From an uncultured Caulobacterales bacterium (lineage in GTDB: Bacteria > Pseudomonadota > Alphaproteobacteria > Caulobacterales > Maricaulaceae), in NCBI GenBank assembly GCA_947503715.1, contig CANNER010000003.1, forward strand, positions 248,001-312,000: a DNA stretch of 64,000 nucleotides, written 5' to 3'. The position numbers and the translations under genes were made by a program. This document shows, piece by piece, positions 7,706 through 16,456 of this stretch; position 1 is the stretch's first letter, and every line of letters starts with the position of its first letter. A model generated the notes under the pieces. The model saw nothing but the letters and a program-made list of their open reading frames with translations, did not search any database and had not been told where the DNA came from.

Positions 7706-9040
7706 ATGTTGTCCTTATTTGAAATCGCAGCCTCGCTGCTCGTCCTGTCCGCCATCCTGTCCTGGATCAACCGCGCCTACCTGAAATTACCGCACACAAT
7801 TGGCCTGCTCGTGATGGCGCTGTTCGCGAGTTTCATCCTCATGGCGCTGGAAGTCTTCGTGCCCAGTGTCGGCCTGACCGATACGATACAGGCAGGGTTG
7901 GGGCAGATTGATTTTAATGAAACCCTGATGAAGGGCATGTTGGGCTTCCTGCTCTTTGCGGGGGCGCTCCATGTCGATCTTGGGAAATTGCGCGATGCGA
8001 AATGGGCGATCGGGTCAATGGCGACCTTTGGCGTTGTGCTCTCGACTTTCATCGTTGGGACGGGATTCTGGGGTCTCGCGCAACTTCTGAATATCGACAT
8101 TCCGTTTATCTGGGCGCTCGTCTTCGGCTCGCTGATTTCGCCGACAGACCCGGTGGCTGTCTTGTCCATCCTGAAAACCGTGAAAATGCCGAAATCACTG
8201 GAGACAAAAATTGCGGGCGAGAGCCTGTTCAATGACGGTGTCGGCGTTGTCGTCTTCACCCTCATCCTCGCCATTGCTGTCGGCAGCGACAGTTCTCAAG
8301 CGATGATGGAACAGTTCAAACTCGCAGGCCCCATCATGGCCGCAACAGGCGGCGGCGCCATCGGCGTATTGGACGTGATCGAGCTCTTCGTCGTCGACGC
8401 GATTGGCGGCGCTATCCTTGGCGGATTGGCGGGTTGGATTACTGTCAAAGCAATGAAACGGATCGATGAACACGCGATTGAAATCCTGATCTCCCTCGCG
8501 CTTGTGGCGGGCACTTATGCGCTCGCTCAACGGATCGAGATACTCGGTCATCATCTCTCCGGCCCGATCGCCGTTGTCATTGCGGGTCTGATGATCGGCA
8601 ATAAGGGCGCAACGGACGCGATGAGCGATCACACGCGGCAATATCTCTTCGGCTTTTGGGAGATGATTGACGAAATCCTAAACTCGGTGCTGTTCCTCCT
8701 CATCGGTCTGGAGATTCTCGTGTTGGGCCTCGTGCCGGAATATGCGCTGATTGGTGCGATTGCGATTCCGCTGGTGCTGTTGGCGCGTCTTTGCGCGGTT
8801 TTCGTGCCGATGAAAGTGATCGGGACGTTCAAAAATTTCACCAAAGGCGCTGTGCCCGTGCTGACATGGGGCGGCGTGCGGGGCGGGATTTCCGTCGCGC
8901 TGGCGCTGTCCCTGCCGGATAATGAATACAAACCGCTTATCCTGACGGCGACCTACGGCGTCGTCGTCTTCTCCATTATTGTGCAGGGCATGACGGTGAA
9001 AAAGCTGGTCGAGAAAGTCGTCGATCCGGACTTGATGTAG
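7706..9040 (+). CDS. CPA1-family Na+/H+ antiporter (NhaP type)
   Basis: A multi-spanning inner-membrane cation/proton exchanger, 444 residues with about twelve hydrophobic segments. The family core is '[17 protein letters not shown]', with the acidic ion-binding Asp, and '[17 protein letters not shown]', with the conserved Asn-Asp pair. '[18 protein letters not shown]' near the C-terminus is also diagnostic of CPA1 proteins. A role in pH and sodium homeostasis fits a marine bacterium. The ion specificity cannot be told from sequence. It stands alone, without the C-terminal TrkA domain seen in some relatives. Confidence 0.9.
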   Translation: MLSLFEIAASLLVLSAILSWINRAYLKLPHTIGLLVMALFASFILMALEVFVPSVGLTDTIQAGLGQIDFNETLMKGMLGFLLFAGALHVDLGKLRDAKWAIGSMATFGVVLSTFIVGTGFWGLAQLLNIDIPFIWALVFGSLISPTDPVAVLSILKTVKMPKSLETKIAGESLFNDGVGVVVFTLILAIAVGSDSSQAMMEQFKLAGPIMAATGGGAIGVLDVIELFVVDAIGGAILGGLAGWITVKAMKRIDEHAIEILISLALVAGTYALAQRIEILGHHLSGPIAVVIAGLMIGNKGATDAMSDHTRQYLFGFWEMIDEILNSVLFLLIGLEILVLGLVPEYALIGAIAIPLVLLARLCAVFVPMKVIGTFKNFTKGAVPVLTWGGVRGGISVALALSLPDNEYKPLILTATYGVVVFSIIVQGMTVKKLVEKVVDPDLM

Positions 9041-9064
9041 GCTGTTGACGGTTTCTCATTCGAG

Positions 9065-9077
9065 GTTATAGAGTAAC
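9065..9077. promoter_or_regulatory. Possible Zur-type operator
   Basis: GTTATAGAGTAAC is an imperfect palindrome with GTTA/TAAC arms, ending 3 nt before the ATG of the small secreted protein and upstream of the ZnuD-like receptor. Alphaproteobacterial Zur sites are AT-rich palindromes of this general kind. The match is by eye and the site sits unusually close to the start codon. Confidence 0.35.
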
Positions 9078-9080
9078 GCG

Positions 9081-9383
9081 ATGACGCGACACCCGCTCAT
9101 AAAGACCGCCTGGGTCCTTTTTGCCGCCTTGTTCCTGACGGTCCAAGGTCTGTCGCAAGCCCATGCCATCACGAATGGTGGTGTGGATCATACCCATGAC
9201 GGCGTCGCCTGTGATGTAGCGCTGGTCACAGCGGAGCAGGCGGTTATCACACCGCCCGCAGACATTCCTGAGCTCGTCATTTTGCCCAGCCGCGAAACCG
9301 GCTTCATCGCCCCGACATCTTTTGAATACCGCCAATTCGAGGGCCGCGCACCGCCGCCCCGAGGGCCGCCTCTCCAGTTCTGA
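9081..9383 (+). CDS. Small secreted protein with a His/Cys motif, next to a ZnuD-like receptor
   Basis: A 100-residue protein with a clear Sec signal peptide (hydrophobic core about 10-25, cleavage after 'SQAHA' near residue 29). The mature part is about 70 residues and carries a compact HTHDGVAC motif followed by an acidic, Pro-rich tail ending 'PPPRGPP'. The His-x-His...Cys cluster suggests binding of a transition metal, but no named family is recognised with confidence. It lies 68 nt upstream of the TonB-dependent receptor on the same strand, so a shared role in zinc uptake is a reasonable inference. Confidence 0.65.
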   Translation: MTRHPLIKTAWVLFAALFLTVQGLSQAHAITNGGVDHTHDGVACDVALVTAEQAVITPPADIPELVILPSRETGFIAPTSFEYRQFEGRAPPPRGPPLQF

Positions 9384-9451
9384 ATTCCGATATCCACCGC
9401 AGGTCTTTCGCCTGACGGTTTTCCATACCTTTCAGAACATAAGAGTTTCCC

Positions 9452-11512
9452 ATGTCACGTTTGACTACAGGCCTATTGGCCAGCGCATTCCTCATTCCGT
9501 CTTTTGCAGTTGCCCAAGACGTCACAGATGAAGACATCATCATCGTCACCGCTTCCCCGCTGGAACGGTCCATTGACGAAGCCATTACCGGCCAATCCAT
9601 CCTCAGCGGCGATGACCTGCAAGACCGTCTCGCCGGTACAATCGGCGAAACGCTCAAGTTGGAGCCCGGCGTTTCCTCGACCAGTTTCGGCGCAGGGGCC
9701 TCCCGCCCGATCATTCGGGGGCAAGGCGGTGACCGGGTTCGGGTCCTAACAAATGGCGTGGGCTCTATCGACGCCTCCTCCGCCTCCCCCGATCATGCCG
9801 TCGCCGTTGAACCCGCACAGGCCGAGCGGATCGAAGTCGTGCGCGGCGCGGCGCTTCTGCGCTATGGCAGCTCCGGTTCCGGCGGGATCGTGAATGTCAT
9901 TGACGGTCGCATCCCACGCGACGTGCCGGACGGGCAGACTGATGTTTCCGTTCGCATTGGCGCGGCCACGGTTGATGAGAGCGCAGAAGGCGCCTTCTCT
10001 ATTGATCAACGCGCCGGAAATCTCGTCTTCCATCTCGATGGGACATTCCGTGAAGCGCAGGATTACCGCATCCCCGTTGAAGGCGAAAGCCGCGAACAAC
10101 TCGCCGAAGAAGGCGAAGAGGTCCCCGACGATTTCAACGAAGGCCGCCGCCTCGACAATAGCTTTGTCGACTCGCGCAGCCTGACGGGTGGCGTCTCCTA
10201 TATTGGCGAGCGCGGCTTTATTGGTGTCGCGGTCAGCGACTTTAACACGACCTACGGCATTCCCGGTGGCCACGGCCATGAGGAAGAAGAAGGCGAAGAG
10301 CATGATGAGGAAGAGCACGAAGAAGGTGAGGAGGAAGAAGAAGAAGAAGCCGTCTTCATCGAACTCGACCAAACCCGTGTCGATCTCAATGCGGGATTGG
10401 ACTTTGACGGCCCGATTGAACGCGTTCAGGTTTTCGCCGGCTATGCCGACTATAAGCACACCGAATTTGAAGGCCCCGGCGAAGTCGGGACCGTCTTCAC
10501 AAATGAAGGCTTTGAAATTCGCGCAGAAGCCATTCAGGCCGAACGCGGCAATTGGAAAGCCGCTTACGGCGTCCAATATCGCGAAAGGGATTTCGCCGCA
10601 ATCGGTGAAGAAGCCTTCGTCCCGCCCAGCATGACCGAACAGTTGGGCGTCTATACGTTCCATGAAGTTGAAGTCGGAGCAGGCCATATTGAAGGAGCAC
10701 TTCGCTATGAGAGCACCAATCAGGAAGACGTCACGGGCGGACAGGATCGAAGCTTTGATCTGTTCAGCGTCAGTGGCGGCGGGGATGTCCACCTCTCGGA
10801 TGCCGTGCGTATCGGCGGGACAGTCTTCCGCACGGAACGCGCCCCGACGACGGAAGAGCTTTTCTCCAACGGTCCTCATCTCGCGACTAATCAGTTCGAG
10901 CTGGGCGACCCGACACTCGGCAAAGAAGTCGCGACCGGTATTGAGGCCGCCATTCGTCACCGCGAAGATGGTCACAGTGCGACGCTGAACCTGTTCTACA
11001 CGAGCTATGACGACTATATCTTTGAGGCGGAAACAGCTGGCGAAGAGGACGGCCTGCCGATCTTTCAATTCACAGCGGAGGACACCGAGTTTTACGGGTT
11101 TGAAGCCGTGGGCCAAACAGAGCTGACAACGGTTGGAAAGTTTGATCTCTCGGCAGATGCCCTCGTCGAATATGTGCGGGCCAAAACGGATTCCGGCAAC
11201 CTGCCGCGCATTCCGCCACTCTCCGTCCTGTCAGGTATTGAAGCGGAGTCAGATCGCGTGAAACTTCGCGCGGAATGGGAATATGTGGCGGAAGCCAATG
11301 ACCTCGCGGCGTTTGAGCTGCCAACGGATGACTATAACCTCGTCAATGCGTTTGTGACGTGGAAGGCTCCGATGGATGCCGAAAATGTGGCGCTACGGTT
11401 CTCGGTTCTGAACATCTTTGACGCGGAAGCCCGTCAACATACGAGCTTCCTGAAAGACCTCGTCCCGCAACCGGGCCGGAATTTCCGGTTCTCAATTACA
11501 GCGAAATTGTAA
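9452..11512 (+). CDS. TonB-dependent receptor, ZnuD-like (probable zinc uptake)
   Basis: A 686-residue outer-membrane beta-barrel receptor. A signal peptide ends about residue 22; a TonB box-like 'DIIIVTASP' and a plug domain (about 40-160) follow, with 'RPIIRGQGGDRVRVLTNG', 'SPDHAVAVEP' and 'GGIVNVIDGRIP'. These are close in pattern to Neisseria ZnuD. An extracellular-loop stretch at about residues 275-300 begins Gly-His-Gly-His and is almost all Glu with interspersed His, resembling the metal-capturing loop of ZnuD. The barrel ends in a terminal-strand pattern 'NFRFSITAKL'. TonB receptor identity is firm; zinc as substrate is inferred. Confidence 0.88.
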   Translation: MSRLTTGLLASAFLIPSFAVAQDVTDEDIIIVTASPLERSIDEAITGQSILSGDDLQDRLAGTIGETLKLEPGVSSTSFGAGASRPIIRGQGGDRVRVLTNGVGSIDASSASPDHAVAVEPAQAERIEVVRGAALLRYGSSGSGGIVNVIDGRIPRDVPDGQTDVSVRIGAATVDESAEGAFSIDQRAGNLVFHLDGTFREAQDYRIPVEGESREQLAEEGEEVPDDFNEGRRLDNSFVDSRSLTGGVSYIGERGFIGVAVSDFNTTYGIPGGHGHEEEEGEEHDEEEHEEGEEEEEEEAVFIELDQTRVDLNAGLDFDGPIERVQVFAGYADYKHTEFEGPGEVGTVFTNEGFEIRAEAIQAERGNWKAAYGVQYRERDFAAIGEEAFVPPSMTEQLGVYTFHEVEVGAGHIEGALRYESTNQEDVTGGQDRSFDLFSVSGGGDVHLSDAVRIGGTVFRTERAPTTEELFSNGPHLATNQFELGDPTLGKEVATGIEAAIRHREDGHSATLNLFYTSYDDYIFEAETAGEEDGLPIFQFTAEDTEFYGFEAVGQTELTTVGKFDLSADALVEYVRAKTDSGNLPRIPPLSVLSGIEAESDRVKLRAEWEYVAEANDLAAFELPTDDYNLVNAFVTWKAPMDAENVALRFSVLNIFDAEARQHTSFLKDLVPQPGRNFRFSITAKL

Positions 11513-11533
11513 GCGCAAACCACTAAACACTTT

Positions 11534-11558
11534 CATCCTCCGGCTTGACCGGGGGATG
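11534..11558. repeat. Single REP-type hairpin
   Basis: A stem-loop with arms CATCCTCCGG/CCGGGGGATG around CTTGA lies between two convergent genes (the receptor and pyk). The core matches the repeats at 7088-7198. With no T-run it is a repeat first, though it could also stall transcription from either side. Confidence 0.65.
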
Positions 11559-11580
11559 ACATCTCTACCAGATTGGCGGT

Positions 11581-12993
11581 CTAATCCACCTTCGAAATAT
11601 TGAGCGTATTGGTCGTCCCCGGACGGCCAAAAGGGACACCGGCAGATATCATAACCGTATCGCCAGACTCCAGCCCAAGCTTCTCTTTCGCGAGACCAGA
11701 CACACGTCCCATCATATCGTCAAAATCGGCCGGATCTTCTGTCACAACCGGCAGCACACCCCAGCTGAGCGCGAGGCGCGAGGCCGTCCGCATATTCGGG
11801 GTCAAGCCAACAATGCGGCAGGGCGGACGTTCACGACTAATCCGCTGCACCGTAGAGCCAGTCAACGTGTAACCCAGCACAGCTTTCGCGTTCAGCTTCG
11901 TCGCAATGCCCTGTACAGCGCCGGAAATCGCATCCTCTGCCGTCGCATCATAGGGCAATTGAACGGATTGGAAATATTCCCAGAAAATCGGGTCCTTCTC
12001 CGCCGCGCTGATAATCCGGTCCATGATCGCAACCGCCGTCGCAGGATGCCGACCAACGGCGGTTTCAGCTGAGAGCATCACGGCATCCGCGCCCTGATAA
12101 ATTGCCGTTGCGACATCTGACGCTTCGGCACGTGTTGGGGTCGGTGCATCAATCATGGATTCCAGCATATGCGTCGCGACAATCACAGGCTTACCGAGTG
12201 CGCGGCATTTGCGGATAATCTTACGCTGCACGACCGGCACTTCTTCGAGCGGAAGTTCCACGCCCAAATCGCCCCGCGCCACCATGGCTGCGTCGGCGGA
12301 AATCAGGATTGAGTCGAGATCTTCCACAGCAGACGGCTTTTCGATTTTGACGATAATGCCGGCCTTGTCCCCGATAATTTCCCGGGCTTCGCGCACATCT
12401 TCAGATGTCTGCACAAAGGAAAGCGCAATGTAATCCACGTCCTGCGTCAGGGCGAAAGCCATATCCACGCGGTCTTTATCCGTCATAGCCGACATGGGCA
12501 GGACCGCATTGATAACATTAATGCCCTTACGTTCAGACAGTTGCCCCGGTACATCGACACGCGCCTTAGCGGTTTTCCCGTCATTGGACAGCACCGTGAC
12601 TTGCAGCTTCCCATCATCGAATTTCAGAATGGTGCCCTCGACCATCGCGTTCATGAGCTCCGGATGCGGCATAACGACGAGACCATCTTTTCCGTTCTCG
12701 CGGCCCTCACGAATTTCAATTGTCTGGCCATAGCGCAGCTCAATCGACCCGTCTTCAAATGTACCGCAACGCAGTTTGGGGCCCTGCATATCCGCAACAA
12801 TGCAAATCGGATTTCCCGTCTCCGCCTGAATCGCGCGAATGGCTTTCACCGACGCCGCATGATCTTCGTGAGAGCCGTGAGAGAAATTCAACCGGAACGC
12901 ATCGACCCCGACATCATGCAGCAGTCGCATGGTATCCGGCGCGCGGGAGGCCGGACCGAGTGTGGCGAGAATTTTGGCAAAGCGATTACGCAT
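11581..12993 (-). CDS. pyk: Pyruvate kinase
   Basis: Converts phosphoenolpyruvate and ADP to pyruvate and ATP, the last step of glycolysis. The 470-residue protein has the catalytic signature 'IVKIEKPSAVEDLDSIL' with the essential Lys, the metal-binding stretch 'AAMVARGDLGVELPLEEVP' and the downstream 'ATHMLESMIDAPTPTRAE' block. The C-terminal regulatory domain is present. The N-terminus 'FAKILATLGPASRAPDTM' fits the family well. It is a monocistronic minus-strand gene. Confidence 0.98.
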   Translation of the reverse strand: MRNRFAKILATLGPASRAPDTMRLLHDVGVDAFRLNFSHGSHEDHAASVKAIRAIQAETGNPICIVADMQGPKLRCGTFEDGSIELRYGQTIEIREGRENGKDGLVVMPHPELMNAMVEGTILKFDDGKLQVTVLSNDGKTAKARVDVPGQLSERKGINVINAVLPMSAMTDKDRVDMAFALTQDVDYIALSFVQTSEDVREAREIIGDKAGIIVKIEKPSAVEDLDSILISADAAMVARGDLGVELPLEEVPVVQRKIIRKCRALGKPVIVATHMLESMIDAPTPTRAEASDVATAIYQGADAVMLSAETAVGRHPATAVAIMDRIISAAEKDPIFWEYFQSVQLPYDATAEDAISGAVQGIATKLNAKAVLGYTLTGSTVQRISRERPPCRIVGLTPNMRTASRLALSWGVLPVVTEDPADFDDMMGRVSGLAKEKLGLESGDTVMISAGVPFGRPGTTNTLNISKVD

Positions 12994-13115
12994 ATCAAAC
13001 CTTTACGGGGTCGAGATAGAATGACAGCGTCGGCATAATTCATCGCGATAAAATTAACAGGGCTAATTGACAGGCTTGGCCCTAAATCGCGGCAATATTT
13101 ATGTAAAGTTTGAGG

Positions 13116-13727
13116 CTAACAGCGACTTTCGGGCAATTTAATCGTCTGGCCAATCTGAATGCCGTAATCCGCACCGATTGTGTTCATGCCGCGTATGACG
13201 TCGACGCCGACACAGTTTTTGCGGGACAGACCGTAAATCGTATCGCCTTGCTGGACGGTGTAATCCTGCCCCGCAGAGGGAAGAATACGGATTTCAGGCG
13301 CGAGGTCCGGCGTCGCGATAGCCGCGTCCGCTCGCACAAGGTTCTGAGAATAATCATAATTCACTGCTTGCGGTCCGAGAGTCTCAGCTGATTGGGCGGA
13401 TTGAATCGTAACGGTGATTGGTTGATCCAGTGTCGCCATATATCCGGGCGTTCCCGTGATGACTCCATCCGCATATTCAGCCTCCGTTGGAGAAGGCTGC
13501 ATGATAACATCAACCGTCTGAATAGATTCAGTTTGAGGGGCTGGAACCGTTTGGGTTTCATACACGACCTGCGTTGGCGCAGGTGCCGTGTAAGGCGCCG
13601 TCTGGGCCACTTGCGTCTGACCCTGCGTGTTATAGCGCGAGGAATATTCGTAATTCGGGTTTTCCTGAGTCGTCAGACAACCTGTCAGGATAATGGCGGC
13701 GGAAACGAGTAAAGCTGGGGTGCGCAT
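13116..13727 (-). CDS. LysM-domain lipoprotein
   Basis: A 203-residue protein with a lipoprotein signal ending in the lipobox 'LTGC' near residue 17, so it is probably membrane-anchored in the envelope. A Gln/Thr/Pro-rich linker (about 30-120) precedes a C-terminal LysM motif: 'YTVQQGDTIYGLSR', then 'GMNTIGADYGIQIGQTIKLP'. LysM domains bind peptidoglycan. The frame extends upstream to 13856, but the ATG at 13727 begins the signal peptide and has an AAAAGG ribosome site before it. It lies divergent from the dienelactone hydrolase gene. No peptidase domain is present. Confidence 0.85.
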   Translation of the reverse strand: MRTPALLVSAAIILTGCLTTQENPNYEYSSRYNTQGQTQVAQTAPYTAPAPTQVVYETQTVPAPQTESIQTVDVIMQPSPTEAEYADGVITGTPGYMATLDQPITVTIQSAQSAETLGPQAVNYDYSQNLVRADAAIATPDLAPEIRILPSAGQDYTVQQGDTIYGLSRKNCVGVDVIRGMNTIGADYGIQIGQTIKLPESRC

Positions 13728-13897
13728 AACGGACCTTTTTATATCAATGAGTTCAGAGATTGAGAGATTATGGCTAATTTTCCGTAAAGAATTCTGTGAA
13801 CCGCCGCCATAACTCGCTGAATCTTCCATCTTGAAAATTGACCTGAAAAACAGCACACCCTGTCAAAATTAAACGTCCGCTTTGGAGCCACCTACAA

Positions 13898-14638
13898 ATG
13901 AACCTCAAGACCCGCCCCGTTGAATATAAAGACGGTAAAACGACCTGTATTGGATATCTGGCTTGGGATGAGAGCCGTGCTGATCCCCTGCCCTGCGTTC
14001 TTGTGAACCACGCTTGGGGCGGTCTCGATGGATTTGCGCAGGATCAAGCCGTTCGTATGGCGGCCCTCGGCTATGTCGGCTTTGCACTGGATAATTACGG
14101 TGACGGCGCGCTGCCCGAAACGATGGATGAAAAAGCGGCGATGATGACACCGCTGAAGGAAGACCGCAAAGCCCTGCTCAAACGCCTCACCGCAGGATAC
14201 AAAGCCGCCGCAGCCTTGGACGAAGTTGACGAAACGCATATGGCCGCGATGGGCTTTTGCTTTGGCGGACTCTGCACATTGGATATGGCACGGGCGGGTC
14301 TCGACCTACACGCGGCGATTTCCTTTCACGGCCTCCTCGACGCGCCGGAAGGTCTGCCTAAAAAGAAATGCAAGGCGAGTGTCCTCGTCGCACATGGCTG
14401 GGACGACCCTATGGCGGACCCCGATATGGTCAAAGCCTTTGGCAATGAGATGGCGGAGCGGAAATGCGACTGGCAACTTCACGCTTATGGCAATGTCGTC
14501 CACGGATTTATGAACCCCGAAGCCGATAACAAAAAAATGGGAATCGTTTATAACGAACTCGCCGCGCAACGGGCGACAAATGCATCACTTGACCTTTTGG
14601 CCGAAAAATTCTCCATGCACGGGATTGATCAAGCCTAG
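13898..14638 (+). CDS. Dienelactone hydrolase family protein
   Basis: An alpha/beta-hydrolase of 246 residues. The nucleophile elbow is 'GFCFGG', with Cys rather than Ser as in dienelactone hydrolases. The acid is in 'HGWDDPMA' and the catalytic His is in 'VVHGFMNP'. In the type enzyme this triad opens dienelactone in chlorocatechol breakdown, but most chromosomal homologues act on unknown esters or lactones, and there is no catabolic cluster here. Its stop codon overlaps the GTG start of rnd by one base, so the two are translationally coupled. Confidence 0.88.
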   Translation: MNLKTRPVEYKDGKTTCIGYLAWDESRADPLPCVLVNHAWGGLDGFAQDQAVRMAALGYVGFALDNYGDGALPETMDEKAAMMTPLKEDRKALLKRLTAGYKAAAALDEVDETHMAAMGFCFGGLCTLDMARAGLDLHAAISFHGLLDAPEGLPKKKCKASVLVAHGWDDPMADPDMVKAFGNEMAERKCDWQLHAYGNVVHGFMNPEADNKKMGIVYNELAAQRATNASLDLLAEKFSMHGIDQA

Positions 14639-15792
14639 TGAACATTATTCGAGATACGGACGCGCTCAAAGCCTATTGCGACGCCGCGCGCGAACATGAC
14701 TTTGTCTGTATCGACACGGAGTTCATGCGCGAGACGACGTTTTTCTCCATCCTCTGCCTCGTGCAGGTCGCGACGGTGGAGGAAGAGGCGATCATTGATC
14801 CGCTGGCCGAGGGCATCGACCTGACTCCGTTAAAAGAGCTGCTGATGGATGCTAGCATTACGAAAGTCATGCACGCGGCGCGTCAGGATATGGAAATTTT
14901 CTACAAGATCTGTGACGCTGTCCCCGGCCCAATTTTCGACACACAGATTGCAGGTATGGCCATCGGTCTTGGCGATAGTGCGGGTTACGGCGCACTTGTC
15001 AAAGCGCGCCTCGGGATCAATCTCGACAAGGGCGCGCGCTTCACCGATTGGTCGCGTCGGCCCTTATCAGAAAAGCAACTGACCTACGCCCTCGCCGATG
15101 TGACGCATTTGCGCGATCTCTATCCCGCCGTGCTGGAAGAGCTGGAGGAAAAGGGTCGTCTGAAATGGGTCATGGAGGAAATGGCCCAGCATTCGGACGA
15201 GTCGCTCTACACGTTTGAGCCGGAAGACGCCTATCAGCGTCTGAAAATCCGGGGCACGAAGAAACACTATCTCGCCGCGCTGAAAGCCGCCGCCGCTTGG
15301 CGGGAACGTCAGGCGATCAAAAAAGATGTCCCGCGTCGTCGCGTGTTGAAAGACGACGCCATGTATGACCTCGCGCAGCAACGCCCGCGCACGATTGAAG
15401 CGCTGGCCAAACTCCGTGGCATTCCGCGTGGGTTCGAGAAATCCTCCTCCGCGCAAAGCCTAGTCGACAGTATCGGTGCCGCGATAGACAATGCCGATGA
15501 TTACGCGCCGCCCGCGCCGAAAGTCCGGCACATGCCGCCCTCGCTCGGCCCGCGTATTGAGATGTTGAAGACATTGCTACGGCTGCGCACTGAGGTCGAA
15601 GGCATTGCGACGCGGCTTGTCGCGAATGCGAAAGATATCGAACAGCTTGCCGCTTTCGGGGACGCCGCGGAAATCGTTGCGTTGAAAGGCTGGCGACGTG
15701 AGATTTTCGGGCAGGATGCGGTGGATATGCTGCGCGGGAAAATCGCGCTGAGGCTGGAGGGCGAACATGTCGTCGCCGAACGCCTCGATTAA
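14638..15792 (+). CDS. rnd: Ribonuclease D
   Basis: A 3'-5' exoribonuclease that trims tRNA precursors. The DEDD-y exonuclease domain occupies the first 170 residues: 'FVCIDTEFMRE' (first Asp/Glu pair), 'MHAARQDMEIF' (second Asp) and 'LTYALADVTHLRDLY' (Tyr and last Asp). An HRDC-type region follows at about 210-290 ('AWRERQAIKKDVPRRRVL'). The 384-residue length is normal. The start is GTG at 14638, overlapping the previous stop. Its 3' end overlaps the RluA-type gene by 26 nt. Confidence 0.95.
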   Translation: MNIIRDTDALKAYCDAAREHDFVCIDTEFMRETTFFSILCLVQVATVEEEAIIDPLAEGIDLTPLKELLMDASITKVMHAARQDMEIFYKICDAVPGPIFDTQIAGMAIGLGDSAGYGALVKARLGINLDKGARFTDWSRRPLSEKQLTYALADVTHLRDLYPAVLEELEEKGRLKWVMEEMAQHSDESLYTFEPEDAYQRLKIRGTKKHYLAALKAAAAWRERQAIKKDVPRRRVLKDDAMYDLAQQRPRTIEALAKLRGIPRGFEKSSSAQSLVDSIGAAIDNADDYAPPAPKVRHMPPSLGPRIEMLKTLLRLRTEVEGIATRLVANAKDIEQLAAFGDAAEIVALKGWRREIFGQDAVDMLRGKIALRLEGEHVVAERLD

Positions 15793-16456
15793 TCTGGACC
15801 TGCCCGAGCGGCGGAGTTTCGATTACGCGCCTCCCGCAACGCCTCTGGACATTTTACACAAAGATGACGACCTGCTCATCGTCAATAAACCCTCGGGCTT
15901 GCTCTCAGTCCCCGGTCGGGATTTCCCGGATTGTCTGGAGGCGCGTCTACGCGCGGAATATCCGGAAACCCTGCTCGTCCATCGACTCGATATGGCGACA
16001 TCGGGCGTGATGGTCTTCGCGCGGAACAAGCCTGCGCAACGTCATCTCGGCCTGCAATTTGAACGCCGTCACACGACCAAATCCTACATCGCGCGCGTCG
16101 CGGGAGAGGTGACAGGCGAAAGCGGGCGCATCACCCTACCCCTCATCGCAGATTGGCCGAACCGCCCCCGTCAGATGGTGAGTTTCGAGCACGGCAAACC
16201 GAGCGTCACGGATTGGGAGGTACTGACGCGGGAAGACGATGCCACACGCCTTGCGCTTCACCCGATTACTGGCCGCTCTCATCAGTTACGCGTCCATTGC
16301 TGGGCGATGGGTCATCCGATTTTGGGAGATCGCATTTATGCTATGGGTGAGGTGTTTGAGGCCGCGTCGAGATTACAGCTTCATGCCCACACATTAGGCC
16401 TTCGTCACCCCACGGGTGGCGAACGAATCTCTTTTACGGCAAACTGTCCGTTCTAA
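15767..16456 (+). CDS. RluA-family RNA pseudouridine synthase
   Basis: Isomerises uridine to pseudouridine in 23S rRNA and/or tRNA. The catalytic Asp is Asp75 in the family motif 'HRLDMATSGVMVFA'. The surrounding blocks 'LLIVNKPSGLLSVPG', 'KSYIARVAGEV' and 'PITGRSHQLRVH' are all present. With 229 residues and no S4 domain it resembles E. coli RluA (target U746 and tRNA U32), but the exact target is inferred. It overlaps rnd by 26 nt and converges on the photolyase gene, overlapping it by 4 nt. Confidence 0.93.
   Translation: MSSPNASINLDLPERRSFDYAPPATPLDILHKDDDLLIVNKPSGLLSVPGRDFPDCLEARLRAEYPETLLVHRLDMATSGVMVFARNKPAQRHLGLQFERRHTTKSYIARVAGEVTGESGRITLPLIADWPNRPRQMVSFEHGKPSVTDWEVLTREDDATRLALHPITGRSHQLRVHCWAMGHPILGDRIYAMGEVFEAASRLQLHAHTLGLRHPTGGERISFTANCPF

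Noticed and set aside
9746-11116. A 456-residue open frame on the minus strand opposite the TonB receptor gene
   Set aside because: It is antisense to a clearly coding gene and its sequence (runs of Phe opposite the Glu tract) has no protein-like pattern; it is a codon-bias shadow.
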